Shown piece by piece: positions 15,832-26,238 of a stretch of DNA of 64,000 bases. Made by a program: the position numbers and the translations under genes. The stretch covers positions 248,001-312,000 of the forward strand of contig NZ_JACHLB010000004.1 in assembly GCF_014207905.1 (NCBI RefSeq). The letters run 5' to 3'. Numbering within the stretch: position 1 is the first letter of the stretch; each line of letters begins with the position of its first letter. The DNA comes from Flavobacterium notoginsengisoli (lineage in GTDB: Bacteria > Bacteroidota > Bacteroidia > Flavobacteriales > Flavobacteriaceae). The notes below the pieces were generated by a model that saw nothing but the letters and a program-made list of their open reading frames with translations, was not told the DNA's origin and did not search any database.

Positions 15832-18800
15832 TTAAAAGCCAAACTCGACACCTAAAGAATATGTTTTAAGATTTGGGAAAGCACCATTATCAAAACCTCT
15901 TTCAAAAATATTACCGTTTGTAAACTCAGGATCTAAACCTTTGTATTTGGTAATTGTAATAATATTTTGCGCCGAAAGTGTTAATCTTGCTCTTGTAATA
16001 CCTGAATTTTTCAAAACACTTTCTGGTAAATTATAACCAAACCCTACATATTTTAGTCTGATAAAATCTCCACTTTCTAAAAAACGGTCGCTATCTCCTC
16101 TTGAATTTAAAGTTGATCCTTTCGTAATTCTAGGAAAATCAGTATTTGGATTTTCTGGTGTCCAAGGCTGAATACCAGCTCTGTAGTTACTATTATCATC
16201 AAAACGGTCTACAACACTTCTAAATCCGTTGTAAACAGTAGCTCCGTGAGAGGCAATCCAGTTCATAGAAAAATCAAATCCTTTGTATTCTGCTCCAGCG
16301 TTTAGACCCATTTCAAATTCCGGCCACGGACTTCCTGAGATCGTTTTATCGGTACTAGAAATTTGTCCGTCTCCGTTAATATCTTTAAATCGGATGTCTC
16401 CAGGAACAGCATTTGGCATAATTACTTTTCCATCGGCAGTTTTGTAATTGTCAATTTCTTGTTGGTTTTGGAATAATCCGTCAGTTTGCAAAACATACCA
16501 CATACCTACTGGCATTCCTGCTCTTGTAATAGTATTTCCAGAAATATTTTCGTTTTGACCATTACCTAAAGAAACTAGTTTGTTGTTAATTTTTGTAAAG
16601 TTTACAGAAGCATTAAAAGAGAACTCATTAATTTTTTTGCTGTAAGCTAATTCTAACTCAAAACCTTTGTTTTCTACAGTTGCAGCATTAGCAATTGGAT
16701 TTCCACCATCGTTTCCAGTAGTTAATAAAATAGGGAAACCAAATAATACATCTTCTGTACGAGCAATAAAATAATCGGCTGTAAGACGTAAATCATTATT
16801 TAAAACCCCAAAATCAAGTCCAATATTGGTTTGTTTTAATTTTTCCCAGCGTAACTGTGCATTTGATAATTTTACCTGAGCTGCAGAAGGATATAGAGTT
16901 TGCCCATTTCCTAATACAATCTGTCCAAAATTATTAACAAAGCTTTTGTATTCATAATTTCCAATGTTACCAGAACCTAATTCACCGTAACTTGCTCTTA
17001 ATTTTAAATCTTTAATAAATTCAGATTTAAAGAAAGGTTCGTTGCTTACTCTCCATCCCGCAGAGACAGAAGGGAAATTACCCCATTTATTTTCATCGCT
17101 AAATCTAGATGATCCATCACGTCTTAAAACAGCATTAAACAAATAACGATTATCATAATTGTATTCAATTCTTCCTAAATAGGATGCCAATGCTGCTTCG
17201 TTAATATATCCTCCAACAACTGGCGAGTTTCCTTGATTTAAAACTTCATAATATTGTCCATTACCTGAGTTAATTGGCAAATTTCTTTTCTCTCCATAAA
17301 TGATATCGTATTTATCTTTTTGAAAAGTCTGTCCAACTAAAACAGTTATATCATGCTTACCAAATTCTTTTTTGAAAGTCAATGTATTTTCAAATAACAT
17401 TGTTTCTGATCTCGCTTTGTTTTGATTTGCGATTGATGGATCTGGAGGCTGATTTAATGTCCAGTTACCTACTTTTCTTAAGAATTTATAAGAATCAAAA
17501 CTTGTCTCGTATCCAAAATTGAAACGATATTTCAACCATGGTGCAAATTTTAACTCTGACCAAATATTTCCTCTAATTCTAAAATTTTGGTTTATTACGT
17601 TAGAAAAATCAGCTAAAGCCAAAGGGTTTGTACCAAAAGTATCTGCTACACCTTGTTTTCCGTAACCATAACCTCCAGGATTAGAAGGATCATAAAGCGG
17701 AATTGTTGGTGTCATTCTGTATACATCAATTATAGGGTTTCCAGACATTTCATCTGTTTTTGCATTGCTTATTGCTAAGTTTTCTCCAATGCTGAAAATT
17801 CCTTTTGTTCCGCTTGAATTTACACGGAAAGAGATTCTGTCAAAATCAGTTCCAACAACAGTTCCTTCATTTCCAAAATAATTTCCAGACATAAAAAAGG
17901 TAGAATTCTCGCTTCCTCCAGAAAAACTTGCATTATAATCCTGCATCATTCCAGTTTTAAAAACTGCATCTTGCCAATCTGTATCAACAGCCATGTTTAA
18001 ATTCTGTCTTTGCAATCCAGCATTATCATATGCCATATTATTCCATTTGGCAAACTCCTCCGTTCCCATTAAATCGTAACGAGGCATAACCTGTAAACTG
18101 CTTTTTGCAGAAACTTCGACTTTTAGCGGTCCTTTTTTTCCTTTTTTAGTTGTAATAATGATTACCCCATTTGCAGCTCTAGATCCGTAGATGGCTGCTG
18201 CAGAAGCATCTTTTAAAACCTGAATAGATTCGATATCATTCGGGTTAAAATCTCTGTTTCCAGAAGTTACTAAACCATCAATTACATACAATGGATTCGT
18301 GTTTTGAAGATTTTTAAGACCACGAATTTCAACATTCGCTTCTTGTCCCGGACGTCCGCCACCGCGAACTTTAACTCCAGTAACTAAACCTTGCAATCCG
18401 TCTGCAACTGTAGTAACCTGACGTTTCTGAATTTCGTCTGCTTTTACTAAAGAAACAGCTCCCGTAAGGTCTTTTTTCTGTTGCGTTCCATAACCTACAA
18501 CCACTATCTCATCTAGTTTCATTGCATCTTCTTGCAACGTAACATTAATAGAAGTTTGATTGTTTATGGCAATTTCTGCCGTTTTATAGCCTTGTGAGCT
18601 AAAGACTAATGTTTGGTTTCCTGCTGCCGAAATTTTAAAACTTCCGTCAAAATCGGTAGCGGTACCATTTTGTGTTCCTTTTATTAACACATTAGCAAAA
18701 GGAATTGATTCTCCAGTTGCGCTTGTAACTTTTCCCGTTATGGTTATTTGTTGGGCAAAAGCCGGCTGCAGTAATAAACTAAAGAAAACTAAGAGGTAAT

Positions 18801-18849
18801 ATCTCTTCGTTAAAAAGTGAGTGAGCTTTGTTTTCATTGAAATTTGCAT
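15832..18849 (-). CDS. SusC/RagA-family TonB-dependent outer-membrane transporter
   Basis: A 1005-residue outer-membrane receptor. After the signal peptide comes a carboxypeptidase-regulatory-like domain (ITGKVTSATGESIPFANVLI, about 35-110), the TonB box region (DEIVVVGYGTQQKK), the plug (VIDGL and VLKDASAAAIYGSRAANGVIIITTKKGKKG) and a 22-strand barrel ending in the aromatic terminus YSLGVEFGF. It imports oligosaccharides together with the downstream SusD. A second in-frame ATG four codons in (18837) is equally possible as the start. A consensus promoter lies at 18970-18997, and the divergent hybrid regulator probably controls it. Confidence 0.95.
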   Translation of the reverse strand: MQISMKTKLTHFLTKRYYLLVFFSLLLQPAFAQQITITGKVTSATGESIPFANVLIKGTQNGTATDFDGSFKISAAGNQTLVFSSQGYKTAEIAINNQTSINVTLQEDAMKLDEIVVVGYGTQQKKDLTGAVSLVKADEIQKRQVTTVADGLQGLVTGVKVRGGGRPGQEANVEIRGLKNLQNTNPLYVIDGLVTSGNRDFNPNDIESIQVLKDASAAAIYGSRAANGVIIITTKKGKKGPLKVEVSAKSSLQVMPRYDLMGTEEFAKWNNMAYDNAGLQRQNLNMAVDTDWQDAVFKTGMMQDYNASFSGGSENSTFFMSGNYFGNEGTVVGTDFDRISFRVNSSGTKGIFSIGENLAISNAKTDEMSGNPIIDVYRMTPTIPLYDPSNPGGYGYGKQGVADTFGTNPLALADFSNVINQNFRIRGNIWSELKFAPWLKYRFNFGYETSFDSYKFLRKVGNWTLNQPPDPSIANQNKARSETMLFENTLTFKKEFGKHDITVLVGQTFQKDKYDIIYGEKRNLPINSGNGQYYEVLNQGNSPVVGGYINEAALASYLGRIEYNYDNRYLFNAVLRRDGSSRFSDENKWGNFPSVSAGWRVSNEPFFKSEFIKDLKLRASYGELGSGNIGNYEYKSFVNNFGQIVLGNGQTLYPSAAQVKLSNAQLRWEKLKQTNIGLDFGVLNNDLRLTADYFIARTEDVLFGFPILLTTGNDGGNPIANAATVENKGFELELAYSKKINEFSFNASVNFTKINNKLVSLGNGQNENISGNTITRAGMPVGMWYVLQTDGLFQNQQEIDNYKTADGKVIMPNAVPGDIRFKDINGDGQISSTDKTISGSPWPEFEMGLNAGAEYKGFDFSMNWIASHGATVYNGFRSVVDRFDDNSNYRAGIQPWTPENPNTDFPRITKGSTLNSRGDSDRFLESGDFIRLKYVGFGYNLPESVLKNSGITRARLTLSAQNIITITKYKGLDPEFTNGNIFERGFDNGAFPNLKTYSLGVEFGF

Positions 18850-19228
18850 TTTAGATAGTTTTATTTCTTTTGTGGTTTGGTTTACGAAATATTCATTTTT
18901 TAATCGTCCGGAATGCGAACAAAAAAAGAATTAATATTCTCTTCTAATAATAAATTGTTCATTTTGTTTCAAAATTATTAATGGTTTGGTTTTTCAATAT
19001 TAATTTTATTGATAGTATATTTTTAACCTTAAAATTTTATCAATATCATTTATTTGAAAATTCAAAGTAGACGCTTTTTATTCAAAATAAAATGCTTCAT
19101 TTGTGTCAATATCTCTTTCAAATGATTCAAATTGCATAAAAACAATCAATAAATGCAAGGCTTGCAACATTTTGTAGAATATTGACACGATTTGAGGAAA
19201 TCACGATTTTATCATAAAAAAGACAACT
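18850..19228. other. Divergent regulatory region between susC and the hybrid regulator
   Basis: This 379-base AT-rich region separates the PUL from its presumed regulator and holds the susC promoter. The stretch between about 19040 and 19200 contains several TCAAAATAAAATG and TTGCATAAA-like elements that could be regulator sites, but I cannot identify a convincing operator. No TAnnTTTG box is visible for the plus-strand gene. Confidence 0.5.
18970..18997 (-). promoter_or_regulatory. Promoter of the PUL (susC)
   Basis: On the minus strand TTG (18997-18995), 17 bases, then TAATTTTG (18977-18970). This matches the Bacteroidota -33/-7 consensus and predicts a leader of about 114 bases before susC. 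Confidence 0.7.
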
Positions 19229-22200
19229 ATGCGTAAATTCTTTCTTTTTTTATTTGTTAGCATTTTTTCGATAAATTTTTCGAATGCTCAAGATTATTAT
19301 TTCAAACATTTTCAGGTTGAAGAAGGGCTTTCTAACAATACCGTTTTGACCTCAATACAAGATAATGACGGCTTTATGTGGTTTGGAACTAAAGATGGTT
19401 TGAACCGTTTTGATGGCTATCGTTTTAAGACATACAGAAGCAATGGCGACCCAATTCATAGTTTAGGGAGCAATTATATTCAATCTATGCACGAATGTGA
19501 TGGTACAATTTGGGTCGGAACAGATAAAGGTTTGTATCATTATGATAAAAAACAAGAAAGCTTTACCGTTTTTAATGAAGCCATAAATGATCGTATTAAC
19601 GACATCAATCATGACAAAAAAGGCAACATTTGGTTTCTTTCTGGCAACATTTTGTATAAGTATGCACCAAAAAAGAAAGAAACCACCACTTTTAATACCA
19701 ATAAATACTTTCCAACGACCTCTATTGCACCTGATCCAAAAGGAGAAATTTGGGCTTCATCTTACAATAAAATCTATCATTATTCTGAAGAGAATCTTTC
19801 TTTCGAGAATTTTCCTTTAAATCCGCCTGCTAATAAAGCTAATTTTAGAATTACAGTCATTTTTGTTATTGATAATGAAAATATTGCCATTGGAACACAA
19901 GATCACGGTATTCTTATTTATAATAGAAAAACAAGAATTACCAGCGAATTGAAATTTGATGTTAAAGAACCCGTTTTTGTTCGTCAGTTTAAGAAAAGGG
20001 GTAATGATGAATTATGGATTGCAAGCGAATCTGGCGTTTATGTGTATAATCTAAAAACCAAAACTGCAGTAAATCTTATTAAAAATTATAATGATCCGTA
20101 TGCCATTTCAGATAATGCATCTTATTCAATTACAATTGATAAAGAAGACGGAATTTGGATTGGAACTTATTTTGGAGGAATCAATTATCATCAAAAACAA
20201 TATACGCAGTTTAAGAAATATTTTCCGCAGAAAGGCCAAAACTCCATTAGCGGAAGCGCAGTCCGAGAAATTCATAAAGACGAAAAAGGCGATTTATGGA
20301 TCGGAACTGAAGATGCTGGCGTTAATCGTTTTAATATAAAGACCAAAAAATTCACTTCTTATTTGCCAAACGGTACCAAAAGCGGTGTTTCTTATTATAA
20401 TATTCATGCCTTATTGCCTAGAAAAGATAAAATCTGGGTCGGAACTTTTGAACATGGTTTGGATGTTTTGGATAGAAATACCGGAGCTGTTATTAAACAT
20501 TACAGCGCAAATGATCAGAAAAGCGGACTTCAGAGTAATTTTATTTTTTCTTTTTATGGAATGAAAAATAAAGACCTTATTGTTGTTACGACAAGAGGTT
20601 TATACCGTTATAACGAACAAGCAGATAACTTTGAAATACTGAAATTCTTTCCTGAAACCTATCATTATACCAATTTTAAAGAAGACAGCGACGGTAATCT
20701 TTGGGCTGGAAGTTATCGCGACGGATTGCTTTTTTACAATCCGAAAACGAAGAAAAAAGAGGTTTTTATTTATGATTACAAAAATCCGAAAAGCATTAGC
20801 AACAACACTATTAATACCATTTTTGAAGACAGTTCTAATAATTTATGGATTGCGACTGAAAATGGTTTGAATCTGGTAGACCGAAAAACACACGCTTTCA
20901 AAAAAATCACCACCAATGACGGAATGCCGAGTAATGTTTTCTATTCTATTTTAGAAGATGACACTAAAAATCTTTGGCTGACAACTTCAAAAGGTTTGGT
21001 GAAATTTGGTCCAGATCATAAAACAATTAAAATTTTTACGACGGCAAATGGTTTATTGAGCGATCAGTTTAATTATAATTCTGCTTTTGAAGACACAAAC
21101 GGCGATATGTATTTTGGAAATCTGAACGGAATGATCAGTTTTAATCCGAAACATTTTAGCAAAAACAAATACACGCCTTTTGTTTACATAACTAATCTTC
21201 AGATTAACAATAAAGATATCGAGGTAAACAGCCCCGACTCGCCTATTGAGCAATCTATTTCTTTTTTAGACGAGTTGGAATTAAACAACAGCCAGTCGTC
21301 TTTTAATCTCGAATTTGCTTCTTTAAATTTTACCGCCCCAGAATTGACAGAATATTGGTATCAGTTAGAAAATGTCAATAATGACTGGGTTTATTTAGGA
21401 AGAAACAACAAAGTTTTCTTTACCGAACTAGCACCTGGCGATTATGTTTTTAAAGTAAAATCGTTGAATAGTTTTGGCGTTTGGAGTAAAGAAGTAAAAC
21501 TCAAAATCCGAATTTTGCCTCCATTTTACGCCAGCACTTATGCTTATTTGCTGTACTTTCTGTTAATCTGCGCTGGTTTTTACTACATTATTCGTTATTC
21601 TCAGAATCTTACTCAAATTAAAAATAATCGTAAAATAAAGCATTTAAATGATGAAAAAGAGAAAGAAATTTATCAAGCAAAAATTGATTTTTTCACGAAT
21701 GTAGCGCACGAAATCAGAACGCCTTTGACTTTGATTAAAGGTCCGTTGGAAAAACTTTTAGGATTGAATCACGAATTGGAAGAAGTGCCACAGCATCTTT
21801 CTATAATGAAAAAGAATACTTCTCGTCTTTTAAAACTGGTTAACGAATTATTGGATTTTAGAAAATCGGAAATTGGCGGTTTAAAACTCACTTTTGTAGA
21901 AGCGAATATTTCTTCAATGGTTCGAAATTTCCATTTGAGATTCAGCCAATTAATTGAAGAACGAGAATTGGAATTTGAATTAGAATTAGGAGAAAAAGAC
22001 ATTCATGCCTTTGTTGATAAAGAAGCTTTTAAAAAGATTTTGAGCAATTTGATCAATAATGCCATTAAATATTCAAACAAAACAGTTTCTATTTCTTTAT
22101 TCAGAGATGAAAAGAAACTGACCTTAATTGTCAAAAACGATGGAAAAATAATTCCGAATCATTTGAAAAATAAGATTTTTGAACCTTTTTTCAGAGTTGA

Positions 22201-23179
22201 TGAAAACAGTACGGCTTCCGGAACCGGAATCGGACTTTCACTCGCACATTCGTTGGCACAATTGCATAACGGAAGCTTAGAATTGGTTGCTGATTCTACT
22301 TATAATATTTTCGAATTGGTTGTTCCGCTTCATCAAGAACAAGAATTTATGCTTTATTCTGATTCTGAAAAAGAACAAACAGAAAATGAAACTCCAAAAG
22401 AAACGGTTGAAATTAAAAATGAAAAAGCGCAAATTTTAGTAGTAGAAGACAATGAAGATCTTTTAAGTTTTATTACAACAGAATTGGCTTCGACATACGC
22501 TATTTTAAAGGCAGAAAATGGTGAGGAAGCATTAAAAATTATTCATAATGAAAATATTCAACTTGTAATTTCAGACGTTACGATGCCGGTTATGGACGGA
22601 ATTACAATGTGTAAAAAAATTAAAACCAATCTAGAAACCAGTCATATTCCAGTAATTCTATTGACGGCAAAAAATTCGCTCAAATCTCAAATTGACGGAC
22701 TTGAAGTTGGTGCAGATGCTTATATCGCCAAACCATTTTCTATGGATTATTTAAAAGTGCAAGCCAATAATCTGATTGAAAACCGAAGACAGATTATGAA
22801 TTATTATGCAAGTTCGCCACTTTCTCATATTAAGAGCATTGCACACAATAAAACCGACGAAAAGTTCTTAAAAAAACTGGATGACGAAATCCTTAAAAAC
22901 ATTACAGATCAGGATTTAAGCGTTGAATCTCTCGCGGAAATTATGAATATGAGCCGTTCGACTTTATACAGAAAAATTAAAGACATTACCAATCTGAGTC
23001 CGAACGAACTGATTAATATTGTAAGACTTAAAAGAGCAGCAGAATTGTTGTTAAATGAAAACTATAAAATGTACGAAATCGCAGAAATGGTTGGCTATAA
23101 ATCTCAAACTAGTTTTGGTCGAAATTTCCAAAAACATTTTAATATGTCGCCTTCTGAATATATTCAGGCAAATCGTTGA
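19229..23179 (+). CDS. Hybrid two-component system sensor/AraC regulator of the PUL
   Basis: A 1316-residue one-protein two-component system. After a signal peptide (ends NFSNAQ) come two seven-bladed periplasmic propellers with many WFGTKDGLNRFDG-type repeats (about 25-680), a Y_Y_Y domain (about 690-765), a membrane segment (about 770-790), a histidine kinase with His827 in NVAHEIRTP, an ATPase domain (NNAIKY, GTGIGLSLAHSL), a receiver domain with Asp1116 in VISDVTMPVMDG and a C-terminal AraC helix-turn-helix (about 1220-1316). Such proteins bind an oligosaccharide outside and activate PUL transcription inside. It is divergent from susC and is the likely activator of the locus. Confidence 0.95.
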   Translation: MRKFFLFLFVSIFSINFSNAQDYYFKHFQVEEGLSNNTVLTSIQDNDGFMWFGTKDGLNRFDGYRFKTYRSNGDPIHSLGSNYIQSMHECDGTIWVGTDKGLYHYDKKQESFTVFNEAINDRINDINHDKKGNIWFLSGNILYKYAPKKKETTTFNTNKYFPTTSIAPDPKGEIWASSYNKIYHYSEENLSFENFPLNPPANKANFRITVIFVIDNENIAIGTQDHGILIYNRKTRITSELKFDVKEPVFVRQFKKRGNDELWIASESGVYVYNLKTKTAVNLIKNYNDPYAISDNASYSITIDKEDGIWIGTYFGGINYHQKQYTQFKKYFPQKGQNSISGSAVREIHKDEKGDLWIGTEDAGVNRFNIKTKKFTSYLPNGTKSGVSYYNIHALLPRKDKIWVGTFEHGLDVLDRNTGAVIKHYSANDQKSGLQSNFIFSFYGMKNKDLIVVTTRGLYRYNEQADNFEILKFFPETYHYTNFKEDSDGNLWAGSYRDGLLFYNPKTKKKEVFIYDYKNPKSISNNTINTIFEDSSNNLWIATENGLNLVDRKTHAFKKITTNDGMPSNVFYSILEDDTKNLWLTTSKGLVKFGPDHKTIKIFTTANGLLSDQFNYNSAFEDTNGDMYFGNLNGMISFNPKHFSKNKYTPFVYITNLQINNKDIEVNSPDSPIEQSISFLDELELNNSQSSFNLEFASLNFTAPELTEYWYQLENVNNDWVYLGRNNKVFFTELAPGDYVFKVKSLNSFGVWSKEVKLKIRILPPFYASTYAYLLYFLLICAGFYYIIRYSQNLTQIKNNRKIKHLNDEKEKEIYQAKIDFFTNVAHEIRTPLTLIKGPLEKLLGLNHELEEVPQHLSIMKKNTSRLLKLVNELLDFRKSEIGGLKLTFVEANISSMVRNFHLRFSQLIEERELEFELELGEKDIHAFVDKEAFKKILSNLINNAIKYSNKTVSISLFRDEKKLTLIVKNDGKIIPNHLKNKIFEPFFRVDENSTASGTGIGLSLAHSLAQLHNGSLELVADSTYNIFELVVPLHQEQEFMLYSDSEKEQTENETPKETVEIKNEKAQILVVEDNEDLLSFITTELASTYAILKAENGEEALKIIHNENIQLVISDVTMPVMDGITMCKKIKTNLETSHIPVILLTAKNSLKSQIDGLEVGADAYIAKPFSMDYLKVQANNLIENRRQIMNYYASSPLSHIKSIAHNKTDEKFLKKLDDEILKNITDQDLSVESLAEIMNMSRSTLYRKIKDITNLSPNELINIVRLKRAAELLLNENYKMYEIAEMVGYKSQTSFGRNFQKHFNMSPSEYIQANR

Positions 23180-23182
23180 TTA

Positions 23183-23359
23183 TTTAACCGCAAAGTTCGC
23201 AAAGAGTTTTCGCAAAGCTCGCGAAGTATTTCTAAGCCAATACATTTTACTTTAAGCTCACAAAGTTTTTCAAGTTCAGCCTTTGTGAGCTTAAAATGAA
23301 ATGCAATAAATAAACTTTGTGTTTCTTTGCGAAAACTCATTGCGAACTTTACGGTTAAA
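23183..23359. repeat. Nested inverted repeat with CGCAAAG units
   Basis: Outer arms of 35 bases (23183-23217 and 23325-23359) match with two mismatches and contain TTCGCAAAGAG. Inside, TTTAAGCTCACAAAG (23251-23265) pairs perfectly with CTTTGTGAGCTTAAA (23281-23295). It lies between the convergent hybrid regulator and LytTR genes, so it could also act as a bidirectional terminator. Confidence 0.9.
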
Positions 23360-23365
23360 AAAAAA

Positions 23366-24073
23366 CTATCTAATTCCAAGCAACTGATACAATTCTTCTT
23401 TTTTGTTTAAAGCTGCAGAAATAGTTTTTCCATCAATCAATTCAACAATATTTCCGTTAAGGCTTCTCACAGCTTCTAGATTGAGAATAAAAGAACGCTG
23501 AACGCGAAAGAACATGGGCAGTTTCAATACTTCTTCCATAGATTTTAAAGTTCCTAAAGTCGTATAAGTCGCACCATTAATCACAAATTTCAAATAATCT
23601 CCCTGCGCTTCTACATAAAGAATTTCATTCAGCAAAATTTTAATCAGTTTCCCTTCTGATTTAATAAAAATTCGGTCAGAATTAATTTGATGAACTGAAT
23701 TTGTTTTCTTTAACGAAAGATATTCTTTGGCACGATTTACTGCTCTTAGAAAACGATCAAAACGAACGGGTTTTAATAAATAATCCGAAGCGCCGGTTTC
23801 AAAACCTTCTAAAGCAAAATCTCGATGCGCCGTTATAAAAATAATTACAGGAGGATTCGTAAGTGATTGAGCCATTTCTAAACCTGTAAATTTCGGCATT
23901 TCGATATCACTGAAAACAATATCAATTTCATTTTCCTCCAAATAAACTAAAGCCTTCGAAGATTCTCCGAAAGAAGCTTTTAATTCTAAAAACGGAACTT
24001 CTGCTATAAACGATTCAATAATATCTCGCGCAATTGGTTCGTCATCAACGATTAAGCATTTCAACTTTTCCAT
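23366..24073 (-). CDS. LytTR-family response regulator
   Basis: A 235-residue response regulator. The receiver domain has acidic Asp10/Asp11 and phosphoacceptor Asp56 in IVFSDIEMP; Thr near residue 80 (FITAHRDFAL) and Lys near 101 (YLLKPVRF) complete it. The C-terminal LytTR DNA-binding domain (about 125-235) shows ILYVEAQGDYLKF and FFRVQRSFILNLEAV. The ATG overlaps the stop of the sensor kinase gene (TAATG), implying coupled translation. Targets are unknown; there is no sign that it regulates the PUL. Confidence 0.95.
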   Translation of the reverse strand: MEKLKCLIVDDEPIARDIIESFIAEVPFLELKASFGESSKALVYLEENEIDIVFSDIEMPKFTGLEMAQSLTNPPVIIFITAHRDFALEGFETGASDYLLKPVRFDRFLRAVNRAKEYLSLKKTNSVHQINSDRIFIKSEGKLIKILLNEILYVEAQGDYLKFVINGATYTTLGTLKSMEEVLKLPMFFRVQRSFILNLEAVRSLNGNIVELIDGKTISAALNKKEELYQLLGIR

Positions 24074-25242
24074 TATTTTCTTAAAACAAGTTTCAAATCG
24101 ACTTTAAAGGATTTTTCAAGTCTTTTAATTTCTAATTCATATTGATTTGGATATAACAACTCTAGTCGTTTTCGGACGTTCTCCACTCCTATTCCACCAA
24201 AACCAGACTCATTTTCAGTTTCTTCCAAATCATTTTCTAAACTAAACCAAAAAGTATTGTTTTCAATCTTGATTTCTAGTTTAATGAAAGCATTTTTAGT
24301 GTTTTTTAAGCCATATTTAAATGCATTTTCGATAAATGTGAAAGTGAGTAGCGGTGCAACAAAAAGTCCAGCGGTTTGTCTTTCTCCTTCAATAACAACC
24401 TGAATATTAACATCATCAGCATAACGCATTTTTTCTAAAGCGATATAATTTTTAATGAAATCTAATTCTTTTTCCAAACGTACAATTTCTGTATTCGACT
24501 CGTAAAGCGTATAACTCATAATATCAGAAAGGTTCAGAATTAATTCTGGTGCTAAATTGTCTTTTCTAACCGTCAATCCGTAAAGATTATTCAAGGTATT
24601 AAACAGAAAATGAGGATTTAATTGTGCTTTCAGAAAGTCTTTTTCTATCTGAATATTTTGAATTTCCAGCGCCATTTTCTCTCTTTCAACCTGAAATTTC
24701 TTGTGGTAAAGTTTGGCAATTTCAACCAAAATCTTGGCAAAACAAAAAGGCGAAAGAAGCGAAATAATTATAATTGTTTGCGAAAGCATTCTTTTTGGTG
24801 CAACTGCTTCTAGAAAAGTCTGATCTGCACTCATTTTGATGACGCCTTTTAATTCTCCGAATTCAACTTCGAACCTCAAAACATAATACAAAATTGAAAT
24901 AAAGTACGTTGAAGCCATCCAAACAAAAATCGAAATCGGAAAAACCAAAACTAAAAGCAGAATTATTCTGGATTTACTACCAGAAAAAATCTTTGGCAAC
25001 AACAGATAAAATAGCATGTAAAAGACAATAATATTTACCAAAGCCATTCTAATTGTTAGCAGAATGGCATCAAAACAAACTAATTTATAGCCAATAACAT
25101 AACTCAAAAAAAGTAATAGCGAAAAAACGGACCACATTAAAATGTGAAGTAAAATTCGGTTTCTTTTATTAAAAAAGTAGTCAAAATTGAATGATACAAT
25201 TTTATCTAAAAAATATCCTGAAGCTAATGTGGTATTTGGCAT
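24073..25242 (-). CDS. LytS-type sensor histidine kinase
   Basis: A 389-residue membrane kinase. Four hydrophobic segments occupy about residues 30-190 (ILLHILMWSVFSLLLFLSYV, NIIVFYMLFYLLLP, IILLLVLVFPISIFVWM, TIIIISLLSPFCF). A coiled coil (EKMALEIQNIQIEKDFLKAQ) leads to the LytS histidine box QLNPHFLFNTLNNLYG. The ATPase domain has FTFIENAFKYGL and GGIGVENVRKRLELLYP. It signals to the LytTR regulator encoded directly downstream. A TATATTTG box on the minus strand (25275-25268) sits 26 bases upstream of the start. Confidence 0.93.
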   Translation of the reverse strand: MPNTTLASGYFLDKIVSFNFDYFFNKRNRILLHILMWSVFSLLLFLSYVIGYKLVCFDAILLTIRMALVNIIVFYMLFYLLLPKIFSGSKSRIILLLVLVFPISIFVWMASTYFISILYYVLRFEVEFGELKGVIKMSADQTFLEAVAPKRMLSQTIIIISLLSPFCFAKILVEIAKLYHKKFQVEREKMALEIQNIQIEKDFLKAQLNPHFLFNTLNNLYGLTVRKDNLAPELILNLSDIMSYTLYESNTEIVRLEKELDFIKNYIALEKMRYADDVNIQVVIEGERQTAGLFVAPLLTFTFIENAFKYGLKNTKNAFIKLEIKIENNTFWFSLENDLEETENESGFGGIGVENVRKRLELLYPNQYELEIKRLEKSFKVDLKLVLRK

Positions 25243-25293
25243 GTATTATAAAGGGTAAAAGCAGTTTCAAATATAACTTTAATTTGGCGTTTT

Positions 25294-26031
25294 TTATAAA
25301 ATTCTAATAATGGCATTTATTAAATTAATCGTGTTATGTCCCAAAACAGAATAAATTAGGTTTCCAGAAAAGCATCTCAAAACACCAACGCTTAAAGACG
25401 AAATAAGTGTTAGATATACGATCGTCATAATATCAAACTTTAAATGCAAATCCTGGTCTAAAATCATTCCGTGCATTAATCCGAACAAAAGTGTTACAAT
25501 GACGAATGCCCAACCAAATTCGATACCTCGGTAATTCCATTTTGGTGCAAACGCTTTATTTAAAAGCCATAGAGCAATTCCTCTATAAGCGATTTCTTCG
25601 ATTAATCCTGGCATTGTCGCTTGAAAAAGAAAAGTTTCTAAATCGAATGCTCCGCCTTTTGGGAATAAAATCATTTTAAAAATGACATCAAATAAAGTAA
25701 ATCCGAAGAAGAATAGTAATCCGAATTTTAATTGTTTTTTGGAATTGGTTTTCGCCGTAAATCCGATTTTAATTTTTTCTTCTTTCGAAACTGAAAAGAT
25801 AACGAAAAGACCTAAAATAAGACTCAAAATTTTTCCTGACCAGTTGAACTTTAAACCCAGAAATTCTAATGGTAACAACACTTTTCCGTACTGTTGGGAA
25901 TACACATCTGCGAGAAAATAAAGAATAAAAAAAGCAAGATATTTAAGGTTCGATTTCTCGCTTCTAAAATAAGCTAATACGAAAAGAGGCGAAATTGCAA
26001 TAATCCAAAGAAAAGGTGTAAACGGTGACAT
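25294..26031 (-). CDS. CPBP-family intramembrane metalloprotease
   Basis: A 245-residue membrane protein with about eight hydrophobic helices. The CPBP (Abi) signature is intact: Glu145-Glu146 and Arg150 in EEIAYRG, His187 in FGLMHGM and His232 in GHNTINLINA. Members include CAAX prenyl proteases and bacteriocin-immunity proteins. I start it at the ATG at 26031; a TTG at 26064 in the same frame overlaps a -7 box (TACTTTTG, 26069-26062) and cannot be the start. No obvious substrate or bacteriocin gene is adjacent. It is a single-gene unit. Confidence 0.88.
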   Translation of the reverse strand: MSPFTPFLWIIAISPLFVLAYFRSEKSNLKYLAFFILYFLADVYSQQYGKVLLPLEFLGLKFNWSGKILSLILGLFVIFSVSKEEKIKIGFTAKTNSKKQLKFGLLFFFGFTLFDVIFKMILFPKGGAFDLETFLFQATMPGLIEEIAYRGIALWLLNKAFAPKWNYRGIEFGWAFVIVTLLFGLMHGMILDQDLHLKFDIMTIVYLTLISSLSVGVLRCFSGNLIYSVLGHNTINLINAIIRIL

Positions 26032-26154
26032 ATTTTTGATTTTTAAAGTTTTAATTTTAATCAAAAGTATATCGAGAGTATATCAATTAAAATTGTGATC
26101 GGTAGAACCTAGAATCTGCTCGGTGAAAATGTTGTTTTAGCCGATTAGGTAGAA

Positions 26155-26175
26155 TTTTAGATTTTAGATTTTAGA
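26155..26175. repeat. Heptanucleotide tandem repeat (TTTTAGA)3
   Basis: Three perfect TTTTAGA units upstream of the CPBP gene, inside the 490-base gap. Confidence 0.85.
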
Positions 26176-26238
26176 TTAAAAATAGCTAATCCAAAAAAAA
26201 AAACAACTCTTAAATTTATTTTCACACTTCTATTTTAT

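Noticed and set aside
26032..26064. TTG start for the CPBP protease adding 11 residues
   Set aside because: The TTG lies within a consensus -7 box, so it is unlikely to be in the mRNA; the ATG at 26031 begins at the first membrane helix.
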